Shown here one piece after another: positions 1-11,229 of a DNA stretch of 64,000 nt; the stretch's first letter is position 1; every line of letters begins with the position of its first letter. A model generated the notes under the pieces. The model did no database searches, was not told the origin of the DNA, and saw nothing but the letters and a program-made list of their open reading frames with translations. This DNA is from Congeria kusceri. Taxonomy: Eukaryota > Mollusca > Bivalvia > Myida > Dreissenidae. Made by a program: the position numbers and the translations under genes. Location of the stretch: NCBI GenBank assembly GCA_027627225.1, contig JAPFQT010000166.1, forward strand, positions 310,001-374,000, written 5' to 3'.

Positions 1-142
1 ATTTCGGCTCAGCGACTGCAGAAGTTATGATCTTGAATTATCAAAAAATGGCCCGTTTACCTGTTTCTTAACACAAAGTCCTACAGTTTTCATCCGATCT
101 TTGCCAAACTTGATTTTCTAAAGATTGCTCTGGTCCTAGAGG
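1..142. other. Probable fragment of a dispersed repeat, in an intron of the myosin V gene
   Basis: No open coding segment is visible. The text 'tttcatccgatctttgccaaacttgat' type phrase (around 90-116) resembles a dispersed mollusc repeat that I know only from memory. If the myosin exon at 998-1228 belongs to a gene running in from the left, this stretch is intronic. Confidence 0.25.
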
Positions 143-400
143 GGGCGTCGCGTGGGAAAACCGGGCTTAATGCATGTGTGTAAAGTGTCGTCCCAGATTA
201 GCCTGTGCAGTCCGCACAGGCTAATCCGGGACGGCACTTTCCGCTTTAATGGTATTTTCAGTTCCATCAAGTGTCTTCTAACCACAAATCCACTCTAGGC
301 GGGAAGTGTCATCACGGATTAGCCTGTGCAGACTGCACTGGCTAATCCGGGATGACACTTTACGCACATTCATTAAGACCGGTTTTCTCACGGCGCGCCA
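143..400. mobile_element. Palindromic MITE-like element, copy 1
   Basis: The two ends are inverted copies of each other: 5' 'cgtgggaaaaccgggctta' and, read on the other strand from position 400, 'cgtgagaaaaccggtctta'. Inside are two further palindromes built from 'attagcctgtgcag' and 'ctgcacaggctaat' (about 197-237 and 317-357), separated by about 80 bp. There is no coding capacity. A second, partly deleted copy lies at 4964-5205, and both abut TA-rich tracts. I recall this repeat as very abundant in Dreissena genomes. Non-autonomous DNA transposon is the most economical reading; the family is not established here. Confidence 0.8.
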
Positions 401-604
401 CATATATTATATAAACCCAAACAGCTCTTGTTTTAATAATAATGATTTTTGAAAGATGGGAGATCTTCATTAGTATCCAATCCCTATCCGACACTCTAAC
501 TAAAAATATATATTAAACAATTGACAAAATATAGATAGACTCATCGAGTTAAGTGATTTTACCTTACCTTTGAGTTGTGCTTTCTCGAATGAATAACTTT
601 ATGA

Positions 605-918
605 GTTTGTTTGTTTGTTTGTTTTGTTAGGAATTTTTGCTGTTTTTAACAGTATTTCAGTCATATCACGGCGGTCAGTTAACCTACTCACACTTTTCCT
701 GGGCAAGCTTAGCCGATCTAAGCAATTTACCAGTACTAAGTGCACATACCTATGCCAGTAACTGACAACTGCCCTACTTGAATCGGAGGTAGGGGGACAA
801 TGGCCGAAGAAATAATTTCATGATCAATCCCCACACAAGTTATGTGGTGGGGCTGGGATTCGAACTCACGATCCCCGAATTGACAGTCTAGCGCTCTACC
901 AACTGAGCTAGCCGAACC
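605..918 (-). mobile_element. tRNA-derived SINE
   Basis: Read on the minus strand, 918-846 forms a tRNA-like head with clear A and B boxes ('agctcagttggtagagcg' and 'gagttcgaatcccag') and, if folded as a tRNA, a GUC (Asp-type) anticodon. The acceptor and T stems have several mismatches, so it is not a working tRNA. The body follows (845 down to about 630). The element ends in a short (aaac)n tail, seen on the plus strand as 'gtttgtttgtttgtttt' at 607-626. Head, body and simple tail in this order are diagnostic of a SINE. It may be related to the bivalve RUDI/Meta-SINE group, but that is a guess from memory. Confidence 0.7.
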
Positions 919-997
919 TGGCTAATTGTTATAATTATGCTTTAAACATAACAAATTCATGGAGACTTTGGGATATGTAACATTTCTGATTGTGAAG

Positions 998-1228
998 ATA
1001 CTAAACCTCTACACGCCGGTCGACGAATTCGAGGAGCGCGTCCCGATCTCCTTCATCCGCAAGATTCAACAGAAACTGAAGGAAAGGGAGAGCACTGACA
1101 CCTCACTGCTGATGGACCTCAAGTTCTCCTACTCAGTTACCTTCCCTTTCAACCCTTCCAATATCACCCTGGAGACCATAGAGGTGCCACAGCAGCTCTC
1201 TATAGCAAAACTTGTGGTTAGGTGTTAG
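998..1228 (+). CDS. MYO5: Class V myosin, last coding exon (C-terminal end of cargo-binding DIL domain)
   Basis: Myosin V is an actin-based motor that carries vesicles and organelles; its C-terminal globular (dilute) domain binds cargo adaptors. This exon encodes the extreme C-terminus. The stretches 'LYTPVDEFEERV', 'SFIRKIQQKL', 'LLMD' and '[18 protein letters not shown]' match the conserved end of animal myosin Va, followed by a short lineage-specific tail and TAG at 1226-1228. The open frame continues upstream to 959, but no earlier exon is visible in the window. A usable acceptor AG at 996-997 would start the exon at 998 in phase 0. An earlier boundary is possible because 'IVK' just upstream could also be coding. 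The motor, IQ and coiled-coil exons must lie left of the window. A mutated duplicate lies at 63434-63640. Confidence 0.85.
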   Translation: MLNLYTPVDEFEERVPISFIRKIQQKLKERESTDTSLLMDLKFSYSVTFPFNPSNITLETIEVPQQLSIAKLVVRC

Positions 1229-1413
1229 GTGTAGTCTGCTTTTATATTTATCGAAAAATGTCACAAACTTGCAATTATTCTACAAAATATTAGTTAATTG
1301 CAGTCTGTAAAATATTTATTATCCAGTAATTTTAAATTTTGTTTGATTTAGTGTGTTTTCATTGTTGATTGATTGTCATTCATTGTCATTCATCCACCAA
1401 AAAATACACATGC

Positions 1414-1419
1414 AATAAA
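1414..1419 (+). terminator. Candidate poly(A) signal of the myosin V transcript
   Basis: AATAAA lies 186 bp after the myosin stop codon, with a second AATAAA at 1441. The 3' UTR from 1229 to about 1370 is also present in the duplicate near 63852-63990. The choice between the two signals cannot be made from sequence alone. Confidence 0.4.
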
Positions 1420-1449
1420 ACACTTTTGCAATGTTTGGAGAATAAAAAG

Positions 1450-3324
1450 TGAGGTTTCGTCCATTTTAATTGTTGAAATTGGTAATAAAGTTGAAATGAT
1501 TCTACAAATAGATTCTTACACCAGTTGAGGTTAGTCAAATTAAAATGTTGTTGATTCCTTTTTGTACTAAATGTCAGCAATCTTCATTTATAGCAATACA
1601 ATATTTTTCATTGAAGAATATTTTATTTGAATATTTCCTTTTTGTTTAGGTTTATTGTTTGTTGACAATTGCATCAATTCTACAATCATAATACTTTTGT
1701 TGCAGTTAGTCTAAATAAACATTTCAGTAGACAGTTAATAATCAAAACCATATCAGTTTTGTAGCTATTTAGGCAAAGTTGTTGTTCTACTAGCAATTAT
1801 AGTGTTTTCTATAAGTTTTTTGTTATTTATTTTTTGTTAGAGACTTTGTATTTGACACCAGAAGGTGCATTTTTGTTTTCAGATCTACAATTTCATATTT
1901 GTTTATGATTTTCCGGTGTATAACTTGTAGAACAGTAAAAATTCAGTGTTTCATAATCCCTAGGCAAAAATAATCCATGTTGGAACTACTGGTATGTTGT
2001 AGAAAATGTAAATGGTGTAGTTCTTCCCAAGATGGCTACATCATTTATCTGTATACTACATACTATCATTCCAGCGTAAAACGGGCATTGATATACAAGT
2101 TTTCATAGTGTGATATGTGTCAAACCATTAACTAAAAGGGCATATTGACGGTAGATCAGCAATGACATTTGCAGAAATAAAAATCATTTAAAGAGTATAA
2201 ATATTGAAGCATTTGAAGCATAATTTAATATGATGGCATTGTTTCTATAAACAGGTAGCAAATGTATATTTGTTTATTATTTAAACAATGGTCATCAACG
2301 ACACTTTTGCGGTCGCCTGAAAGTGTGTAGTATTAGTAAAATCAATATGAATGAAATGTACATGATGTACCATTACGCACATATGCACCATTGATAATCG
2401 TTGCATAGCGCTGGAATGTTTTCATTAAAGAAAGCAATTTTGTAGGCGTGATTTTGAATCCTACTGGAACTGTGCCAGGACAAAATTCATGTTTGTCTTC
2501 GTACATGTGTATATATTCCTTTTTTTAACGATTCCATCCATAGATTGTTAGTAATTGAAAAATATATGAATTTTTTTTGTTTTAATAATGTATATGTATA
2601 TTCGAAATACTGTCAATATGCCCTTTAATTAATCAGTAGTAATTTACTTATACATACCATACAACTTAAAACAATAGCCAGTTCTAGCGTTCAAGGCCTC
2701 AACACTAATTGGGTATAAAAATATCTTATTCAAATAAGTAGCATTGTGATTGTATTGTCATTGAAGTGTAATGACTTTTGTTTGAAATTGTAATATTATT
2801 ATAAATGTAATATTATTAAAAATAGTAATCAAACATTGTTCACTGACTCCGTCATAATGTCAGGGTATGCTATCAGTAAAGGAAGAAACACACATTAACA
2901 GTGAGATTTAACATCGGCCATAACAGTTTGAAGAAGAAAGATTCTGTCGTATCCAAGATTGTCTTCACTACATTCCTGTAATTAGCGCATGTTCTTGCAT
3001 TTAAAATATAAACTCAGTCACCACATTGTATGAAGCTATTCCCTTTGTTTGTGCATATGTACGTGAACTATTCGTTATTTATCGGGAAGAATTATCATGA
3101 ACTGGATTTCTTTTCTTTTTCTATGTTAAATATTGAATATAAAGTATAAATACACAAAGTGAATATTGTAAATAAAATATCAATAAAAAGTGTTAGTTAG
3201 ACTATTGTATAACAAACAGTCGGCAAACACGTGATTACTATTTGTTATGACTTATGATGAACTTAAAAGACGGTTGTTTTATTGGTCAAAATACTATATT
3301 TTATATTATATTATAGTTGGTTCT
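1450..3324. other. AT-rich intergenic DNA
   Basis: I see no coding segment longer than chance, no RNA gene and no array. The stretch may include the rest of the myosin 3' UTR at its left end. Confidence 0.5.
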
Positions 3325-3580
3325 GGGCCTATATTCACAAAGCTCCTAAGGAAATTCTTAAGTTATACTTAAGTCGAAAATTTCAAATACCATTTTCTAT
3401 GTAAAAATCATTATTTATTTTTTAAATATGGTACCATTAGAAGCATTTTTTGATTCTTAACCATAATAAAACAGTTTAACAGAAAAGAAAATTTAAAAGA
3501 AATGTCCACAGTCTTAAGGACTTTTATATGTTTAAGAAATTTACTGAAGTTTTCCCCAAGGAGCTATGTGGATACGGCCC
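3325..3580. mobile_element. MITE with about 35-bp terminal inverted repeats
   Basis: The left end reads 'gggcctatattcacaaagct' and the right end, read in reverse complement from 3580, 'gggccgtatccacatagct'. The arms continue with 'cctaaggaaattctta' against 'ccttggggaaaacttca'. The roughly 180-bp centre is AT-rich and non-coding. I recall similar 'gggccgtattcacaaagctcctt' elements from other bivalves. No target-site duplication was convincingly seen. Confidence 0.6.
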
Positions 3581-3720
3581 TGAGTTTGATCCCTACTCTG
3601 GGAGCGTTTGAAGGGATCTTTCTCACAAGACACCAAGTACTGGTTCTTCCCCGGCAACGGACTCAAACATGCTTCCATTAGCCTATGGCTTTCCACACAG
3701 TCAAGCTTAAAAAAGGTTTA
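3581..3720 (+). other. Possible SINE fragment
   Basis: The phrase 'gagtttgatccctactctgg' resembles a polymerase III B box, and the segment is less AT-rich than its surroundings. No A box or tail is clear, so this is tentative. Confidence 0.25.
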
Positions 3721-4540
3721 AATTAAAATGCTATTTTATAATAATCATATAAGTGTTTTTAATATAAGCATTTACAGTTTTTGCAAAAAGAAGAAACATA
3801 TTTCTGTACTCATTTCATTCAAATACTGTCACAGTCGAGGGCTGCTTACTAGTCTAACATCAAAGCTCATGTTGAATGAATGATTTTGTGTATGTTGATG
3901 TTTGTTGTTGTTGCCTGTAATAATCTTCTATATGCCGTGAATTTATTGCCGCTCATAAAATGTGTTGATATTCTTGAATGAAGTTTCCTACTGCACAAAA
4001 AGCCACATGTACATGTATATGAAAATCAGTATTGATCTATTAATATTTTACCATCACTTTCTCATAGTATCCTTTTAAGTGTATTACTTACAAATATGTG
4101 AGTTAATAAAAATCTTGATGCAAACATAAATCATTCCAGTATTTTGAGATATATTTTACATTGAAAAGTTGTTACGGTCAATATTTGCTGAGTTTATGCC
4201 ACCGTACAGAAATATGTTAATAAAAATAAAACTTTTCAGAAATCGCTTCTAATGGACATCTTACCGATCAAAATACAAAAAAACGCATTGAAATCGATGA
4301 AATAATAACCTTTAGGTAACTTTTTGTCGTAAAGTTTCTGTAAGCGATAGCTGGTGATACCTCTAGAGTAAATCAGCATGTACATTATTGTCTATTCCGT
4401 TCGTACCAAGCATTTCAAACATAGACAGTATAAAATGCCTTTCTTAAAAAATAAACAGTTTTCAGTGGAATAAATACCACTAACGTTCATTAGAACTAAT
4501 GCCCATTTAATATGTATTGAATTATATTATATGGACTGCA
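3721..4540. other. Intergenic spacer, nothing recognised
   Basis: AT-rich with short chance frames only. No repeat structure or RNA gene was seen. Confidence 0.5.
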
Positions 4541-4790
4541 GTTTTAATGTAATGTAGTAACATGTTATACATGACGTTATATGGGATTAAATCTGATGTA
4601 ATGACATGTAATATGATATACATGACGTTATACTGGATTAAATCTGATGTAATGACTTGTAGTAACATGTTATACATGACGTTATACTGGATTAAATCTG
4701 ATGTAATGACATGTAGTAACATGTTATACATGACGCTATACGGGATTAAATATGATGTAATGACTTGCAATAACATGTTATACATGATGT
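4541..4790. repeat. 54-bp tandem repeat, about 4.5 units
   Basis: The marker 'tatacatgacg' recurs at 4566, 4617, 4671, 4725 and (with change) 4779, giving a period of 51 and then 54, 54, 54 bp. The unit contains 'ggattaaatctgatgtaatgac'. Because 54 is divisible by three, both strands stay open across the array; these frames are a by-product of the period, not evidence of a gene. Confidence 0.9.
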
Positions 4791-4899
4791 GATGCATGCA
4801 ATGATAAACAGATAAAAAATGTAATACAATGTAATATTATACATGATGTGATGCATGCAATGATACAGAGATAAAAAATGTAATAGTGTTATGTTATTC
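4782..4899. repeat. 59-bp tandem duplication
   Basis: The phrase 'acatgatgtgatgcatgcaa' starts at 4782 and again at 4841, each followed by a similar 'agataaaaaatgtaata' segment. It grows directly out of the end of the 54-bp array. Confidence 0.75.
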
Positions 4900-4963
4900 C
4901 TGATGTTATACTGTGTCGTACTTAATGTTATACATAATATGTGGTGTGTTATACATTATATGT

Positions 4964-5205
4964 AGTGCGTCGTGAGAAATCCGGTCTTAATGCATGTCCG
5001 TAGTGTTGTCCCGGTCCGCACAGGCTAATCCAGGACGGCACTTTCCGCTTTTATGGTATTTTCTGTTTCAAGAAAGTCTTTTCTAAACATAAATCACTGT
5101 GGGCGGAAAGTGCCGTCCTGGATTAGCCTGTGCGGACTGCACAGGCTAATTCGGGACGACACTTTACGCACATGCATCAAGTCCGGTTTTCCCACGACGT
5201 GCCAC
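4964..5205. mobile_element. Palindromic MITE-like element, copy 2 (left arm shortened)
   Basis: Same family as 143-400. The right half is intact ('gattagcctgtgcggactgc' palindrome, then 'ccggttttcccacgacgtgcc'), but about 16 bp of the left inner palindrome is missing near 5010. It sits against a (ta)n tract at 5206-5217, suggesting a TA-rich insertion site. Confidence 0.8.
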
Positions 5206-6619
5206 ATATATATATATTAGATGATGGTACACTGTTTATGTTGTGGAAGATGTTAAAACACATGATGTAATACTTGGTTAGACATAAGTGTTAAACATAT
5301 TCATTATGCATTTAGTTTGTAGTGATTTGCGGACGTGTGTCTCAGGTCGTGTTTGATTGGTTAATGAAAGGTCAATAGAAGGTCAATGAAAGGTAAGAGT
5401 GTCTCATTCATGATAAATATTCTTGCTGGTTCCCATCTTCTGAGAATTTCAATGTCTCATTTTGGTTCGCCTCATTCTTGTGATATTTCATCTTTTCTTG
5501 TATGTTGTATTTAACTCTGCACAATAACTTTCCTATTGAAATTGTGATTTAAGTTTGATATATTAAAGTAATCAAAACCCTTTTTTTGTCTCATTTTTTT
5601 ATTGTAAAATCTAGTGTTGCAATTTGTGACTATAAATATCACATTGTATTAAGAATCATCCTGTTGTTGAAATGGTATTTATGATAACAAATAGAAGTCT
5701 ATGTGTGTATAACACATTTTCAAAAACAAAAATCATTCCATTTCTAATAAAGGATTATATTCAGATGCTGATTTATGACAGTATTGCCAGCTACATTCCA
5801 GGTCATAAGAATGTGAAAACTAAAAATATTGTTATATGTACAATATTGGTAAACAAAATTCCGAAAGTCTTAATGTTATGTTATATTTTAAGTGAACATT
5901 CAAGATGGTTTGCTGGAAATTGGTTTAATCGGAAACATACATTTCACTTTGAATAAAATATTGTTTTGTAAAAGTGTATTATAAATTAAACAATTTAAGA
6001 CTAAAGTAACTTTATAATTTGTATAATGCTTCAATGAATTTAGTGAATTTTGTCGAAAGCTGTGTATGAATATGTGTAGTTTCATATGTATTGGTAATAA
6101 GATTCCCAACTTGAAATGAAACATTGCCAGTTTGCATTATTACATGTATTTCATTGTTAACATGTAGATGAAAGTGTTATTATGTGGTAGATTTAGTATT
6201 TTTCATGGCTAAACTTAAATTGCGATATTACATTTATTTTATGATGTCACAGCAACTTTGCAGCAGGATTTTCCACAGTTGTCTAACATTGATTAATTTC
6301 ATAATATTGTGAATGTTAAAATTGCGATGTGATTTTTAAACAACAGATGAATGTGGAAGTCAATTTGTGCCATTGAACATATGGTAAACTAAACAAGTGT
6401 TTCTCATCATTGTGGCCATTGTTTTGAATCCTAATGTATGCTATGTGTACGCTTGAGTAGACCATTCTGATCATTGATATTGCCACCTTAGTATTACGAT
6501 GGTCTGTCTGCTTCTTTAACACGTTAGATAGGCCGGTGTAATCCGTGTAAGGTGGCGAATTTATTATGTTATTGTTTGTAGGAGCTTACTGCATAGTAGA
6601 CTGTACATGTTAGGGACTT
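5206..6619. other. AT-rich intergenic spacer
   Basis: Contains only short chance frames (longest about 94 codons, at 5672-5956, with no recognisable domain and AT-driven composition). No RNA gene was seen. Confidence 0.45.
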
Positions 6620-7365
6620 AAACCTACATGAATATTATTAGCAGTAAATCTTCATGAATAGTATTACAAATAAATCTACATGATTATTATTAGAAATAAA
6701 TATAAATACATAAATCAACATGAATATTATTAGGAATAAATCTACATGAATAATATTAGAAATAAATATACATAAATATGAATAGGAATAGATGTAAATT
6801 AATATTCATTGGAATAAATCTACATGGATATTAGGAATAAAACTCTGTGAATATTAATAGTAATAAACTCGACATCACCATAAGAATAAATCAACATGAA
6901 TATTAGGAATAAATCAAGATGGATATTAGCCATTAAACTACATGAATATTAGGAATAAATCTACATGAATCTTATTAGAAATAAATCTACATGGGTATTA
7001 GGAATTAAACTACATAGATATTTGGAATAAATCTACATAAATATTATTTGAAATAAATCTACATAAATATAAGGAATAAAACTACATCAATATTAGGAAT
7101 AAATCTAAATAAATATTAGGAATAAACCTACATGAATATTAGGAATAAATCTACATGAATATTAATAGGAATAAATCTACATGAATATTAGGAATAAAAC
7201 TGCATGAATATTAGGAATAAACACTACAAGAATATTTATGGAAATAAATCTATATGAATATTAGGAATAAATCTACATGAATATTATGAATAAATCTTCA
7301 TAAATATTATTATAAAAAATCTATATGAATATTAGGAACAAAGCTGCATGGATACTATGAATAAG
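6620..7365. repeat. Degenerate AT-rich minisatellite, unit about 21-24 bp
   Basis: The core 'aggaataaatctacatgaatatt' recurs about thirty times with many substitutions and small length changes, alternating 'ggaataaa', 'tctacatgaa' and 'tatta'. No open frame crosses it. The variable unit length suggests an old array. Confidence 0.85.
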
Positions 7366-8049
7366 TTTATGGTCTTTCACTGTTGAAGGAAATAACATTT
7401 TTAAGAGCCGTATTTTGTTGTAGTCTTAACATCTTATTCTGTTTAAATTTATGTTGCGAATGACTTACTCAAGTTACACGTTATATTTTAAATAAGGTGT
7501 ATGTTGTGTTTAAACGTGCATGTTGTGTTTAAACGTGCCACTGATATATTGAGCACATTACATCAGTTGTTATATTGCAATGAACTTTCATATGCATTTA
7601 TCAATTGTAAAGGAGAATGTTATGAAAATGAGCGTCGTTGTGTTTTTATTTATTAATATTATTGTACATAACATCATTTGCTAAGCCGATGTTTTTGATT
7701 TATTATACTAGATTTTGTTTGAAATAAATTATGAAGAACAAATGTGCTTTTCTTTATGCATTTTACTGAATTTCTGAATCTATTCGAGACAAGAGATGAC
7801 TTTATCTTAGAACGAGCGAGAAAAGACGCGATCGCCGTCAGTTCGTGATTTTACTAGCGCACATTTAACGGGACCTATCACAGATTGATGAATTGATAAT
7901 TTCCAAAGTTGTTGTCACAGATTCCAAACATAAAAGAAGGCTGTACATACAGGAGCAATATAGCACTACTGACGTATACATTATATTGAAAACAGGTGTT
8001 GTCACTATAACGTGACTTATGCTCCCAAATGCTCCTTTGTCAAAAACGA
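7366..8049. other. Intergenic spacer
   Basis: No gene is recognised. A short direct duplication ('gtgtttaaacgtgcatgtt'-type) occurs near 7505-7540. An open minus-strand frame at 7865-8113 has no recognisable features and runs into the dispersed repeat that follows. Confidence 0.4.
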
Positions 8050-9450
8050 ACACAGAATAATGTGGATTACTTTCGCTGGTGGAGAAGTTGATAGTAAGTT
8101 TATTAGTTTTCATTAAATACTTGTGATAATATTCAAGCTTGTGGACTTTATGAAAAACTTACCAAAATTAAAGTTCAATAATGGCATAAATCTATCAAAG
8201 CGTAACATAGAGTTTAGGGGTTGCTTTCCCTGGTGGCGACGCTGATAGCTAAGAACTATTTTTAAGTTTCAATTTAATACCTTTGATACTATTCAAGGTA
8301 TTAGACTTGGAAAGTAACCAAAATTATTAAGTAAAATAAGGGCATAAATCTGCCAAAACACAAATGAGAGTTATAGGGGTTCCTTTGCATGGTGGAGACA
8401 TGGAGAGATAGTAAAAAGTTATAGGGGTTCCTTTTCATGGTGGAGACATGGAGAGATAGTAAAAAGTTATAGGGGTTCCTTTCCATGGTGGAGACATGGA
8501 GAGATAGTAAAAAGTTATAGGGGTTCCTTTGCATGGTGGAGACATGGAGAGATAGTAAAAAGTTATATGGGTTCCTTTCCATGGTGGAGACATGGAGAGA
8601 TATTAAAAAGTTATAGGGGTTCCTTTGCATGGTGGAGACATGGAGAGATAGTAAAAAGTTATAGGGGTTCCTTTGCATGGTGGAGACATGGAGAGATAGT
8701 AAAAAGTTATAGGGGTTCCTTTGCATGGTGGAGACATGGAGAGATAGTAAAAAGTTATAGGGGTTCCTTTGCATGGTGGAGACATGGAGAGATAGTAAAA
8801 AGTTATAGGGGTTCCTTTCCATGGTGGAGACATGAAGAGATAGTAAAAAGTTATAGGGGTTCCTTTGCATGGTGGAGACATGGAGAGATAGTGAAAAGTT
8901 ATAGGGGTTCCTTTGCATGGTGGAGACATGGAGAGATAGTAAAAAGTTATAGGGGTTCCTTTGCATGGTGGAGACATGGAGAGATAGTAAAAAGTTATAG
9001 GGGTTCCTTTCCATGGTGGAGACATGGAGAGATAGTAAAAAGTTATAGGGGTTCCTTTGCATGGTGGAGACATGGAGAGATAGTAAAAAGTTATAGGGGT
9101 TCCTTTCCATGGTGGAGACATGGAGAGATAGTAAAAAGTTATAGGGGTTCCTTTCCATGGTGGAGACATGGAGAGATAGTAAAAAGTTTCCTGTAAATAC
9201 CTTTGATAGTATTCAAACTCTTGGACTTTATCAACAACTATCACCAAAGTATTTAAGTTTAAAAAAGGGACATTAATCGGTCAACAACAAACACAGTTAT
9301 GAGGGTTACTTTCTCTTGATGAGATGTTGATTGTAAAGAAATACCTTAAGCTTCAAGTAAAAGCCTTAGATAGCATTCAAAATATTGGACTTTACAGCAA
9401 AAACACGCTAAACACCGGACGGACTAACGGACGGACATACGGAAGGACGG
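8050..9450. repeat. Dispersed repeat made of about 155-bp units, ending in a GGAC-rich tract
   Basis: The landmark 'ggtggaga..tgatagtaa' recurs near 8077, 8231 and 8389 and, after an expanded array, at about 9317. Each is followed by 'ttcaa.taaatac.tttgatagtattcaa' and 'gggcataaatc', giving units of 154-160 bp. The right end is 'cggacggactaacggacgga' (9417-9436), a terminal signature I recall from widespread invertebrate repeats of this kind. The third unit has been blown up into the 48-bp array listed separately. Confidence 0.65.
8369..9187. repeat. 48-bp tandem array, 17 units, highly homogeneous
   Basis: The unit 'ttataggggttcctttgc' + 'atggtggagacatgg' + 'agagatagtaaaaag' repeats every 48 bp with very few differences (mainly ttTgc/ttTcc and isolated single-base changes). 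Forty-eight is a multiple of three, so several frames on both strands remain open: plus-strand units read GSFAWWRHGEIVKSYR, and minus-strand units read MERNPYNFLLSLHVST or a third 16-residue version. I treat these as non-coding. There is no flanking coding sequence, and the unit clearly derives from the surrounding dispersed repeat. Confidence 0.95.
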
Positions 9451-9611
9451 TTGGATTTAATAATAATAACGTTTCATTGAGGAGTAATCATCAGTTGAAA
9501 TGCGCAAATGTATTAGGCGTTTGCAACGAACGAATATTTTGTAGTGCTTATTTTCTTCAAAATTGTGAAAACACGTGAATCGCTTTAAACTTACACGGAC
9601 ATGTCTATACA

Positions 9612-9692
9612 CTGTAAACAAGATTGGCCGAGTGGTTACACGCTTTAGACTTTTGATCCGGAAGTCGTAGGTTCGATCCCCAGTGGCGGCAC
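9612..9692 (+). mobile_element. tRNA-like SINE head or tRNA pseudogene
   Basis: 'ttggccgagtggttacacgc' (A box) is followed at tRNA spacing by 'gtaggttcgatccccag' (B box). The acceptor and T stems do not pair, so it is not a functional tRNA. No long body or tail is clear to the right. Confidence 0.45.
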
Positions 9693-10009
9693 AATGTTTT
9701 TAAAGGCTTGTCTCGTTATAATACTTGTGTTCTTAAGTTTAGATGATTAGTTTTTCCACATGATACCTTTAATGGCATTTTTTTTAATCTGTGAATACAC
9801 CTCTTTAAGCACATGCAATTTACTGAGCAATTTCTGCGACTTACCAAGGGCCATATACACCAAGCACCTTAGGAAAGCGTTCATTCGTATTAAAGTGAAA
9901 ATATTCACTGTAAACATTTTTGAAACACGAATACTTACTATAGGCGGAGGACGAGTTTAAAAATTGAGTGATGTTATATTAGATTAAAGTGAGATTGAGC
10001 GTTGACATT
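9693..10009. other. Spacer, nothing recognised
   Basis: An open plus-strand stretch at 9760-9960 has no family signature. Nothing else was seen. Confidence 0.4.
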
Positions 10010-10800
10010 TTGCCACATTCTCAAAATAGGCAGACCGCACCAAAATTCATTTCTCGTCATAAAAAAATGTTTATGTCAATCCTCATGCTTTGCTCATTTT
10101 TCTGAAGAATTTTTTTTCGAGCGATGGTCGTTAGTTAAGATTTTTGGTCAAGTTTTTTTTCCGAGTCCATTTCTCAAAAACAACAAAGGTTTCCATTTGA
10201 AACTTTCAATACTTTCTATACTTGTTTACTATCAAACGGCTAATCCATTACAAAAAGGTAGCCCGGTGATTTGTATTTCCAGATTTATTTGTCCATGGTT
10301 GGACTTACATCTTAGAATATGTTTTTCAATTCTTTTGGTAAATATATAAATGTCTCAATAACTTTCAAATACATTAAATTGAAACTCAAGATACTTGTTT
10401 ATGGTGCTGACCCCATTTTGCAGACAATAGGAGGCACCTTTTTTAAAGGAATTTGTTGGAGTCATTACGCTTTTTTTCAAATTACAATTTTCGCTTTAGG
10501 CCAATTTTGCAATACCGACATGAGGAATTGACTTGAACCTCAAAGTACTTGATCACAGTGATGAACTTATTATGTACATAAGAGCAGGTCACTTTATTAA
10601 TGATTTTGTTTGTGTAATTGCCCTTTGTTTCAACTTCGAAATTTTGCTTAAGGTAAAATTTAACAATATCTATTGGAAGTATTGACTTGGTACCCCAAAT
10701 GCTTGACCACAGTTATGAACCCATTCTGTAGACAAGATGAGGAAACATTTTTTTCAAATTAGAATTTTCGCGGTCAAATGTATCAATAACTTTAAAAGGT
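10010..10800. repeat. Degenerate dispersed repeat, unit about 154 bp
   Basis: The landmark 'cttg.tcac.gt.atgaac.cattttg.agacaa.a.gagg' occurs at about 10385, 10538 and 10692 (spacing 153-154 bp), each preceded by 'attgacttg.acc.caaa'. The left part (10010-10330) looks like older units of the same array. Open frames here have no recognisable content. Confidence 0.5.
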
Positions 10801-10809
10801 AAGAAACAT

Positions 10810-10985
10810 GTGTATATCAATTCTTTATTTATCATATGTACATACAGTGTAATGAAAGTGCAATCACATTAATCTGAACATGATCGTCAGATGCTAATTC
10901 ATGCAATACTAATATATACAACGTGCTGAGTTGTGTGATTGCTAATGAAACATTGAATACAAAAGTCAACCGATGTAGTGTTTGA
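10810..10985. repeat. Left part of the Mab-21 3' flank, duplicated at about 40515-40660
   Basis: Shared landmarks in order with segment B: 'tatcaatt.tttat', 'gtacata..gtgtaat', 'gatcgtc.gatg' and 'gtgattgctaat.a.acattga'. In segment B this continues directly into the equivalent of 12110-12310. The dispersed repeat at 11230-12080 is therefore extra here. Confidence 0.5.
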
Positions 10986-11229
10986 GAACTAAACTCTTAA
11001 CAAAAAGTATCTGAATTCGAAAGTAGTCATTGATTTGACACGCATTTCGACTTTTAACTCGCGCATATTTGAAAAATATTTCGTTCTTGATCATGAAATT
11101 TTCTGTGCCAACTCTTTATGGCCTCTGAAATCCATATGTACCGGTAACATGAAGTATTTAGATAATTAAACAACTACATTCACCAACCAAGGTTTATATA
11201 CCCATTGTCATTATTATATCGATTGCGGT

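Noticed and set aside
846..918. Functional tRNA-Asp gene on the minus strand
   Set aside because: Acceptor and T stems have several mismatches, and the sequence continues into a SINE body with an (aaac)n tail.
4522..4797. Open frames of 76 and 91 codons on opposite strands
   Set aside because: They are explained by the 54-bp period, a multiple of three.
8301..9247. Three long overlapping open frames (up to 285 codons) on both strands
   Set aside because: They are produced by a 48-bp tandem unit without stops. No flanking coding sequence, signal or domain is present, and the unit derives from a dispersed non-coding repeat.
9612..9692. Functional tRNA gene
   Set aside because: A and B boxes are present, but the acceptor arms do not pair.
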